DNA of 41,002 bases from the NCBI GenBank assembly GCA_003554585.1, contig PWGV01000102.1, positions 1-41,002 on the forward strand. The letters run 5' to 3'. This stretch comes from Halobacteroidaceae bacterium. Its GTDB lineage: Bacteria > Bacillota > Halanaerobiia > B1SED10-174. Within the stretch, counting starts at the first letter, position 1. Each line of letters opens with the position of its first letter. This document shows positions 34,784 to 41,002 of this stretch, piece after piece. A program made the translations under genes and the position numbers. The notes beneath the pieces are model-generated. The model was given only the letters and a program-made list of their open reading frames with translations. It was not told the DNA's origin and made no database searches.

Positions 34784-35932
34784 TTAATCCCGGGGCCTTG
34801 CTTCTAACTGAATCTCAAGGGTCATTTCTTCATTATCCCGGAAGATAATCAGGTTTAGGGTTTCATCAATATCCCGGTTTTGGATATCACGGATCAGTTC
34901 ATCCATTGTATTTATCGATTCTCCATTGACCTCAAAAATTATATCTTCGGGCATTAAACCGGCCCGACCGGCAGGGCTTTCTTCCACGACCTGCATTACA
35001 AATACGCCTTTTTCAATGGGGAGGTTATACTCCTCGGCAATAGTAGAAGTTACAGTTCCTCCAATAATGCCCAGCCAGGCTCTTTCGATATAACCCCTCT
35101 CAATTAATTCCTTTGCCACCTCTTTGGCATCGTTAATGGGAATTGCAAAACCTATCCCCTGGGCGTCGCGAATAATCGCTGTATTGATCCCGACTACTTC
35201 TCCCCGGCCGTTGATTAAAGCTCCTCCACTGTTGCCGGGGTTGATAGCTGCATCGGTCTGGATAATATTGGTTAGTTCGGTCCCCTCCTGGAGCGGAATT
35301 CTACGTCCCAGGGCGCTGATAACACCGACAGTGACAGAGTTGGACAGGCCATAAGGATTTCCGATTGCAATAGCTACTTCGCCAACTTCGAGCTGGTCGG
35401 AATATCCCAGGCTGGCTACGGGAATTTCTTCCTCGCATTCAATTTTGATTACGGCAAGGTCTGTTACGGGATCAGTTCCAACAATCTCTCCGGTAAATTC
35501 TTTATCTTCCTTGCCGGGGAATATCACGGAAATATTTCTGGCATTTTGGACAACGTGGTTGTTGGTGAGAATGTAACCTTCCTGGTCAAAAACGACTCCC
35601 GATCCTTCCCCGGGAACTTCCTGGCGAAACTGGCGCATAAAAAAGTCGTAACCAATCGTTTCCCTGATGGTAGTAATCTGCACCACCGCCGGGCCGACTT
35701 CTTTAATCACGCCTACCAGGTCTCTTTCCAGGGCCGGGTGTCGGGCTATCTCCTCATCTTCATACCTCAGATCCCGATCATTTAATTCAGTAATCGCATT
35801 ATTGTTATCATCCTCAATTGCATTATTAAAACGGACCAAATCGGGTAAAACAAAAGCACTCAGGCCTCCTCCTGCCAGGAGGAATACAATCACAAGAACG
35901 ATAAAAACCGTTAGTGATTTGTTTTTTGTCAT
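34784..35932 (-). CDS. htrA: membrane-anchored serine protease, HtrA/DegP family
   Basis: Extracytoplasmic quality-control protease. 382 residues: N-terminal membrane anchor (8-30), an acidic Asn/Asp-rich linker (35-62), a trypsin-like domain with H126, D158 and S235 (TNNHVV, DPVTDLAV, GNSGG), and one C-terminal PDZ domain (about 275-375). The anchor and single PDZ match the HtrA/YyxA type. The ATG at 35932 has GGGGG upstream. Confidence 0.95.
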   Translation of the reverse strand: MTKNKSLTVFIVLVIVFLLAGGGLSAFVLPDLVRFNNAIEDDNNNAITELNDRDLRYEDEEIARHPALERDLVGVIKEVGPAVVQITTIRETIGYDFFMRQFRQEVPGEGSGVVFDQEGYILTNNHVVQNARNISVIFPGKEDKEFTGEIVGTDPVTDLAVIKIECEEEIPVASLGYSDQLEVGEVAIAIGNPYGLSNSVTVGVISALGRRIPLQEGTELTNIIQTDAAINPGNSGGALINGRGEVVGINTAIIRDAQGIGFAIPINDAKEVAKELIERGYIERAWLGIIGGTVTSTIAEEYNLPIEKGVFVMQVVEESPAGRAGLMPEDIIFEVNGESINTMDELIRDIQNRDIDETLNLIIFRDNEEMTLEIQLEARPRD

Positions 35933-35950
35933 TTCTTCACCCCCTCTTCT

Positions 35951-36736
35951 TTATAATAACTTAAAAGGAAAACTGGCGCAATATCGACTGGCCACCTCGA
36001 TTTCAATCCCGGAACCCTTGCCCTTGCTTTTCAGGAAATTTTCCACCGTAAGCCGGGCAATCTGGGGATCGTTGTTTTCCTGGCTCAGATGAGCAAGGTA
36101 AACCTGCACCGGTTTTTCATTCAATACCCTGCTTAAAAGAAGTCCGCAGTCATCATTGGAAAGGTGCCCGCTCGGTCCTTTAACTCTTTTTTTCAGGAAA
36201 TAGGGGTAGGGACCCGTAGCCAGCATATCCGGGTCGTGGTTGGCCTCAACTATAAGAATATCCGAACCATAAATCTTTTTTTCCAGTTGGGTCGTCGACT
36301 CTCCCAGGTCAGTAACCAGGCCTATTTGTTTTTTCCCCCAGCGAATTAAAAGTCCTACCGGTTCACAGGCATCATGGGACAGGTGGAAATAATCTATTTC
36401 TAATCTCCCAAAATTAAGCCCTGAAAGAAGAAGTTTCTGTTGATTCGAGGGAACGGAATCCAGGATCTGTCCGCCCGCTCCCCATGTCCCGGGGCGGGTA
36501 AAAACGGGAATTTTCCAACGCCGGGCCAGAATTCCTGCCCCGCGGATATGGTCACTGTGCTCGTGGGTAACGATTATCCCATCCAGCTCGGAACAGCTGG
36601 TTCCCCGGGAGCGAAGCAGCTCTTCCGTTTTTTTTCCACTCAGCCCGCAGTCGATCAAGATTTTGTTTTTTTCATCGCCTATGTAAATAGCGTTTCCGCT
36701 GCTGCCACTGGCCAGCGGACAGACCATTAATGACAA
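35951..36736 (-). CDS. walJ: MBL-fold metallohydrolase (WalJ/YycJ)
   Basis: Metallo-beta-lactamase-fold hydrolase, 261 residues, with the metal motif T57-H58-E59-H60-S-D62-H63. In Bacillus it is linked to the WalRK cell-wall stress operon, and it is thought to act as a nuclease; the walKR genes are not in the window. Start is TTG at 36736 (GGAGG 9 nt upstream), since the in-frame ATG three codons on is too far from the site. Divergent from cheB. Confidence 0.9.
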   Translation of the reverse strand: MSLMVCPLASGSSGNAIYIGDEKNKILIDCGLSGKKTEELLRSRGTSCSELDGIIVTHEHSDHIRGAGILARRWKIPVFTRPGTWGAGGQILDSVPSNQQKLLLSGLNFGRLEIDYFHLSHDACEPVGLLIRWGKKQIGLVTDLGESTTQLEKKIYGSDILIVEANHDPDMLATGPYPYFLKKRVKGPSGHLSNDDCGLLLSRVLNEKPVQVYLAHLSQENNDPQIARLTVENFLKSKGKGSGIEIEVASRYCASFPFKLL

Positions 36737-36830
36737 ATGTCTTCACCTCCATATTAAGTATTCAATTCCGAGGAACTATTTTCCTTCCCCAAAAACCTAC
36801 CTCAAACTCCAGTTAGGAGGAAAACCTGCA

Positions 36831-37775
36831 ATGGAAAGAAAAATAAAGGTTTTAATTGCCGACGATTCACCCTTTATTCGCCATATTCTTACCGATTTTA
36901 TTGAAAGCGATCCCCAGCTAGAGCTGGTTGCAGGAGCCAAAAACGGGAAGGAAGCTGTTGAATTAATTTCCCGTTCCCAGCCCGACGTGGTTACCCTGGA
37001 GGCTTTAGAAATAGGGGCGGTTGACTTCCTGGCCAAGCCTTCCGGAAAAGGACCGCTGGAATTATACCGGGTTCGAGATGAGTTTTTGCGCAAGGTCCGT
37101 GGAGCGGCGGGGGCATTCGCAAAAAAGGAACCCCTTCCCGAAGTCCAGGAAATTTCCGAAACCCCTACCCACTGGAAACCCTTCGGCAGGGGCTTGAAAT
37201 TAATCGTTATCGCTACTTCTTCCGGGGGTCCCCGGGCCCTGCAGGCAATTTTACCCCTGTTTTCACCTGGGATCCCGGCCGGGATCACCATAGTCCAGCA
37301 CATGCCTGCAGCATTCACCGGACCCCTGGCCAGGCGCCTGGATCGGGAGGCAGCAATCCCGGTAAGGGAAGCAGTTGAAGGGGATCAAATTCGGACCGGA
37401 GAAGCCCTTGTTGCCCCGGGAGATTTTCACCTGATCATTAACAAACACCACAGGGTAGAGCTAAGCAGGAAAAACTCCCTGTGGGGTGTTCGTCCTGCCG
37501 CAGACTTTGCTTTTTTATCTGCCGCACCGGTTTTTAAGGAAAACCTGACTGGAATAATCCTGACGGGAATGGGCAGGGATGGAAGCAACGGACTTTTACA
37601 GGTCAAAAAAAACGGGGGCCGGACCGTGGTCCAGGATGAAAAAAGATCAACTGTTTTTGGAATGCCCCGGGCTGCCATTAAAGCAGGGGCCGCAGACCTG
37701 GTTTTGCCCCTGGATGAGATAATCCCCTTTATTAATAATATGTTTATTTCCCGGGAAGAGGTGGAAGTAAAATGA
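36831..37775 (+). CDS. cheB: CheB protein-glutamate methylesterase with an internally deleted receiver domain
   Basis: Chemotaxis adaptation enzyme that removes methyl groups from (and deamidates) chemoreceptors. The C-terminal methylesterase domain is intact: S130 (ATSSGG), H157 (QHMP) and D250 (GMGRDGS). The N-terminal receiver starts normally (acidic pair D11-D12, then PDVVTL at 51-56) but jumps at residue 57 straight to ALEIGAVDFLAKPSG, which is the beta-5 region. About 45 residues are missing, including the phosphorylated Asp, beta-4 with its Thr/Ser, and alpha-3/alpha-4. The reading frame stays open. Length 314 against the usual 350-365. The ATG has GGAGG 10 nt upstream. It overlaps cheR by ATGA. 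Confidence 0.9.
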   Translation: MERKIKVLIADDSPFIRHILTDFIESDPQLELVAGAKNGKEAVELISRSQPDVVTLEALEIGAVDFLAKPSGKGPLELYRVRDEFLRKVRGAAGAFAKKEPLPEVQEISETPTHWKPFGRGLKLIVIATSSGGPRALQAILPLFSPGIPAGITIVQHMPAAFTGPLARRLDREAAIPVREAVEGDQIRTGEALVAPGDFHLIINKHHRVELSRKNSLWGVRPAADFAFLSAAPVFKENLTGIILTGMGRDGSNGLLQVKKNGGRTVVQDEKRSTVFGMPRAAIKAGAADLVLPLDEIIPFINNMFISREEVEVK

Positions 37776-38548
37776 CATTTTTGGAATTCAAGGACCTGGT
37801 ATCAAAAGATCTGGACCTTCGCCTGGACGCTTATAAGCCCAACCGGGTGAAACGGCGAATTTTCAGCCTGATGCGCCGCTACCAGGTAGAAGATCTTGAT
37901 GATTGCTACCAGCGTCTCCAGGAAGATCCCTCTTTCAAGGAATCTTTCCTCCAGCATTTTACCATCAATACTTCGGAATTTTTTCGCAACCCCACTTCTT
38001 TCAATTTTTCAGAAACCATTTTGTTGCCCCGTATTTTCAGCGAAAATAAAAAGGTAAAAATTTGGAGCGCTGCCTGTTCCAACGGATCCGAACCATACTC
38101 TGTGGCAATCCTGATTAAGGAAATGGGTATCGCTCCTGACCGTAATGAAATTCTGGCCACAGATATCGACCACTTTGTTCTGGAGGCTGCCCGGAAAGGA
38201 GTTTACAACTCCCAGGCCCTTCTCCGGGTAGAGGATAAAATCGAAAAAAAGTATTTTAAGCCCGCAGGGGAGGATCGGTTTAAGCTTGATGATAAAATCA
38301 AAAAGCAGGTCAGGTTTGACCACCAGGACCTGCTTAAAGAAAAATTTGCATCCGGTTGGAATTTGATTATCTGCCGCAACTTCTTTATTTACCTGACCAG
38401 GGAAGGAAAAGACAGGCTTACAGAACGCTTTACCCGGGCCTTAGTTCCCCGGGGTGCCCTTTTCCTCGGGAATACCGAATTTATTTTTGAGCCCTCAATT
38501 TTTGGGCTGAAAAAAATTAACGGTTCTTTTTACGAAAAATCCAGCTGA
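37772..38548 (+). CDS. cheR: CheR chemoreceptor methyltransferase
   Basis: SAM-dependent methyltransferase that methylates chemoreceptor glutamates, the counterpart of CheB. 258 residues with a helical N-terminal domain (1-80), NTSEFFRNP at 66-74, a SAM-binding loop SAACSNGSEPYS near 99-110 and CRNFFIYL. Coupled to cheB through an ATGA overlap. No cheA, cheW, cheY or receptor gene is in the window. Its last 19 bp overlap the 3' end of the convergent hflX. Confidence 0.93.
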   Translation: MTFLEFKDLVSKDLDLRLDAYKPNRVKRRIFSLMRRYQVEDLDDCYQRLQEDPSFKESFLQHFTINTSEFFRNPTSFNFSETILLPRIFSENKKVKIWSAACSNGSEPYSVAILIKEMGIAPDRNEILATDIDHFVLEAARKGVYNSQALLRVEDKIEKKYFKPAGEDRFKLDDKIKKQVRFDHQDLLKEKFASGWNLIICRNFFIYLTREGKDRLTERFTRALVPRGALFLGNTEFIFEPSIFGLKKINGSFYEKSS

Positions 38549-40227
38549 CCCTTGATTTCCTGGTAGAGTTCTTCCCCGATATTCACCCGCATCCTGATCC
38601 CCTCATCTTCATAATCCTCCTGGAGCACCTGGGCCTGGCGGTGTAAGATATCAATTATTCCCGCCTGGGAATAGGGGACCAAAAATTCTCTGGTTTCCAT
38701 CCCTTCCCCAAGAACATCTCCCAGGCAATTGAGGAGTTCGCCTATATTTTCTCCCGTCCTGGCAGAAACTTCCACCGCCGGTTCATATCGGCGAACCAGA
38801 TTTGTTAGCTCTTCTGAGTCCGGGTAAAGGTCCATTTTGTTGAAGACCGTTAAAATTGGTTTGTCCAGCGCTTCCAATTCCTCGAGCACCTCCAGGACCG
38901 TTTCCATCTGCTCGGCATAACGGGAATCGCAGACATCGACAACCATCAGGAGGGCGTCAGCCTGTTCTACTCCTTCCAGGGTAGCCCGGAAGGCAGCGAT
39001 CAGGTGGTGGGGAATATTTTTGATGAAACCGACGGTATCTGTTAGCAGAACTTCTCTGCCATCAGGAAGTCGACAGCCACGGATTGTGGGGTCCAGCGTT
39101 GCAAACAACTGGTCCGCGGTTTTTACCCTGGCCCCGGTTATTTTATTCAACAGGGTTGATTTGCCGGCGTTGGTGTAGCCAACCATAGCGACAAAAGGAA
39201 GCCGGCGCCCTTTCTGCAGGAGATTCCGCTGTTTTTTTATCTGTTCCAGTTCTTTTTTTAGCTCGGTTATTCGATCTCTGATCCGTCGCCGGTCAACTTC
39301 CAGCTTGGTTTCTCCCGGTCCCCGGGTCCCAATTCCACCTGCCAGGCGGGACAATTCCTGTCCCCTGCCGATCAGTCGAGGCAGGAGGTAGTTAAGCTGA
39401 GCCAGCTCAACCTGGATCTGCCCTTCTCTGGTATGGGCATGGCGGGCGAAAATATCCAGGATCAACTGGCTGCGGTCAATGACCCTGGTCTGCACGGCTT
39501 CCTGGAGGTTGTGCTGCTGGGCGGGACTTAATTCAACGTCAAAAATTACCAGGGAAATCCCCTGCCGGTTGACTTCTCTCGCCAGTTCAGAAACCTTGCC
39601 CTTGCCAATATAATAGGCGGGGTCGGGTTTTTCTCTTTTCTGCTCTATTTCTTCAATTACAGTCCCTCCTGCTGTTTCCACCAGGAGAACCATTTCCTGC
39701 AGGTCGCTCTCCCTTTCTCCAGAAGAAATTCCAACAGTCAAAACTCTTTCCCGGGTTTTTCCTGCCCAGGCTTCGTGTAAAACCTTCCAGGACCGTTCCA
39801 TTTCCCCAAAAAGATCCCTGCCATCTACTTCTTGAATGGTTTCGGGACCCCAGGAAACTCTTTCCAGAAGGCCCTTTCTTTCAATCTGTTGAATCCCATA
39901 AAAAACAAAACCCTGTTCAGGGGATGAGATCAGCAGGACCCAGGCAGGCTGAATTTCGCCGAAAAACCGTTCTTCTGCCTCCATAAGGCTGCTTGCTTCC
40001 CTGGACAGGACAACGATACCCTGGCGGGAAAATGGGTTTTCTTTTTTTATTTCTGCCCCGGAGGGATTGTCCGGGTCCATTTCCTCCCTGATTCGGCCCT
40101 TGCGGTCCAGAAGCAGGGTTTTTTCACCATCCAGGGAGGCTTCATTCCAGATCTGTTCCAGGACGGTTTGCTGAATCTTTCCTTCGCTGAATAGCTGGTA
40201 TCCTTTTAATCCTTTTTTTCGGTTCAA
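38530..40227 (-). CDS. hflX: ribosome-associated GTPase HflX, long form
   Basis: GTPase that splits or rescues stalled ribosomes. 565 residues, longer than the 420-430 of the short form. An N-terminal extension (about 1-165) precedes the GTP-binding N-terminal domain (YYIGKGKVSELA) and the GTPase domain with G1 GYTNAGKST, DPTIRG, DTVGFI and NKMD. The extension is found in other clostridial HflX proteins but shows no clear HTHP motif here. Start is TTG at 40227; AAAGGAG is about 13 nt upstream, so the exact start is uncertain. It follows rex by 6 bp. Confidence 0.9.
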   Translation of the reverse strand: MNRKKGLKGYQLFSEGKIQQTVLEQIWNEASLDGEKTLLLDRKGRIREEMDPDNPSGAEIKKENPFSRQGIVVLSREASSLMEAEERFFGEIQPAWVLLISSPEQGFVFYGIQQIERKGLLERVSWGPETIQEVDGRDLFGEMERSWKVLHEAWAGKTRERVLTVGISSGERESDLQEMVLLVETAGGTVIEEIEQKREKPDPAYYIGKGKVSELAREVNRQGISLVIFDVELSPAQQHNLQEAVQTRVIDRSQLILDIFARHAHTREGQIQVELAQLNYLLPRLIGRGQELSRLAGGIGTRGPGETKLEVDRRRIRDRITELKKELEQIKKQRNLLQKGRRLPFVAMVGYTNAGKSTLLNKITGARVKTADQLFATLDPTIRGCRLPDGREVLLTDTVGFIKNIPHHLIAAFRATLEGVEQADALLMVVDVCDSRYAEQMETVLEVLEELEALDKPILTVFNKMDLYPDSEELTNLVRRYEPAVEVSARTGENIGELLNCLGDVLGEGMETREFLVPYSQAGIIDILHRQAQVLQEDYEDEGIRMRVNIGEELYQEIKGQLDFS

Positions 40228-40233
40228 ATCAGG

Positions 40234-40875
40234 CTAGCCGCTCCTTTCTGTCGAATAATTGAGGTGGTAAACCAGGGCCATCAGGCTCACCGAGAGGTCC
40301 TCGTTTCTTAAAGTTACATCTTCCGGAACCTGGAGATGTTCGGGGGAAAAGTTCCAGATTCCCTTTATTCCAGCTCCTACCAAGCGATCTGCAACCTCCT
40401 GGGCTGCTTCCGCGGGAACAGCAATTATTCCCAGTTTTATTTCTTCTTCTTTTATCTTCTCTTCCATGTTTTCCAATCCTTCAACCTTCAGGTTATGGAT
40501 ATATGTACCAATAACCCGGGGATCATGGTCAAAAACCGACCTTACTTCCAAACGGTGCCTTAAAAATCCCTGGTAGTTAATCAGGGCTCGTCCCAGGTTC
40601 CCCGCTCCAACAATAAGCATGGGCCAGGTTTTTTCCAAACCCAGAATTTTCTGTAAATGCCGCCTTAAAATCGGAACCTCGTATCCAACTCCCCGCCGGC
40701 CAAATTCCCCGTAATAAGATAAGTCCTTGCGAACCTGGGCCGACGGAATACCAATCCTCTGTCCGAGGTCCTGAGAAGAAATGACTTCGATTTCACGTTT
40801 CTCCATCCCTAAAAGAGCCCGGTAATAAATGGGAAGTCGTTCAATGGTAGTTTTCGGGATTTTAAATCCTTTCAA
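40234..40875 (-). CDS. rex: redox-sensing transcriptional repressor Rex
   Basis: Represses fermentative and respiratory genes until NADH rises. 213 residues: an N-terminal winged-helix domain (about 1-80; SSQDLGQRIGIPSAQVRKDLSYYGEFG) and a Rossmann NAD(H) domain with GAGNLG at 90-95, plus a C-terminal swapping helix. Start is TTG at 40875 with GGGAG 8 nt upstream. No clear Rex operator (TTGTTAAN4TTAACAA-like) was found in the window. First gene of rex-hflX, downstream of tRNA-Phe. Confidence 0.95.
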   Translation of the reverse strand: MKGFKIPKTTIERLPIYYRALLGMEKREIEVISSQDLGQRIGIPSAQVRKDLSYYGEFGRRGVGYEVPILRRHLQKILGLEKTWPMLIVGAGNLGRALINYQGFLRHRLEVRSVFDHDPRVIGTYIHNLKVEGLENMEEKIKEEEIKLGIIAVPAEAAQEVADRLVGAGIKGIWNFSPEHLQVPEDVTLRNEDLSVSLMALVYHLNYSTERSG

Positions 40876-40924
40876 TTAACCCACTCCCTCTCTTGTGCAG
40901 TTTTTCCCAAGCTATAATAAAAAA

Positions 40925-41000
40925 TGGTGGTGAGACCCAGAATCGAACTGGGGACACGAGGATTTTCAGTCCTCTGCTCTACCTACTGAGCTATCTCACC
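40925..41000 (-). tRNA. tRNA-Phe (GAA)
   Basis: 76-nt complete cloverleaf on the minus strand: 7-bp acceptor GGTGAGA with TCTCACC, D stem GCTC/GAGC, anticodon stem GAGGA/TCCTC around the loop CTGAAAA with anticodon GAA, TTCGATT T-loop, and an encoded CCA. T-rich sequence follows directly, with no strong hairpin. Confidence 0.97.
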
Positions 41001-41002
41001 AC

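Noticed and set aside
36831-37775. cheB as a pseudogene
   Set aside because: The deletion keeps the frame, the esterase triad is intact, and the gene is coupled to a normal cheR, so it is likely expressed.
40913-40918. Plus-strand TATAAT between rex and tRNA-Phe
   Set aside because: No suitable -35 box and no plus-strand gene follows within the window.

Overview
This 41 kb window looks like the chromosome of an anaerobic, fermentative member of the Bacillota (Clostridia or Halanaerobiia-like). The evidence is (i) the Bacillus-type conserved block rpmE - tdk - prfA - prmC - ywlC - mntP - ywlE - rpiB - upp - comEB - tagO - wecB - atpZ/atpI, (ii) strong GGAGG-type ribosome binding sites and sigma-A promoters with 16-17 bp spacers, (iii) many TTG and GTG starts, and (iv) anaerobe markers: rubrerythrin, rubredoxin, Rex and a lysine-fermentation cluster. 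Most genes lie on the minus strand. No insertion sequence, phage, CRISPR array or rRNA was seen, and no gene-free gap exceeds 300 bp (the largest, about 230-280 bp, lie at 25303-25535, 27274-27549, 28804-29077 and 29594-29852 and hold only promoters, leaders and terminators).

Region by region, in + coordinates. 23-7000: start of the ATP synthase operon (atpI, atpZ, with a promoter inside the end of wecB), cell-wall glycan precursor genes (wecB, tagO), pyrimidine salvage (comEB, upp), rpiB, an unusual long arginine-phosphatase-like protein, mntP and the tRNA t6A enzyme YwlC. 7000-17000: a lipoprotein of unknown function, release factor 1 and its methylase, a DUF1385 membrane protein, tdk, rpmE, a LysM-M23 peptidase, a cysteine-rich unknown protein, pyrG and argS. 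16759-19800: two divergent PAP2 phosphatase paralogues and a membrane diguanylate cyclase.

19805-25302: a lysine-fermentation operon read kamB-kamD-kamE-kal-kce-hbd, preceded by a possible sigma-54 promoter. It holds lysine 5,6-aminomutase, the cleavage enzyme and the ammonia lyase. kamA, kamC and kdd are not present in the window. 25536-27273: two tandem DUF1538 membrane proteins followed by a small PII-like protein, probably a regulated ion transporter. 27550-31011: an MFS permease, a membrane-anchored FMN-binding-domain protein, rubredoxin plus rubrerythrin, and a divergent glutaredoxin. 31016-34134: an HD-GYP protein, a creatininase-family amidohydrolase and a D-2-hydroxyacid dehydrogenase in one direction. 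34295-36736: the conserved walJ/yycJ - htrA - rlmH trio. 36831-38548: cheB-cheR on the plus strand. 38530-41000: hflX, rex and tRNA-Phe.

The most notable observation is cheB: it keeps an intact methylesterase domain but has lost, in frame, the middle of its receiver domain including the phosphorylation site. Other points worth attention are the 85-residue coiled-coil insert in the YwlE-type phosphatase, the DUF1538-PII module, the possible sigma-54 control of lysine fermentation, and an inverted repeat that would enclose the ribosome binding site and start codon of the cysteine-rich unknown gene.
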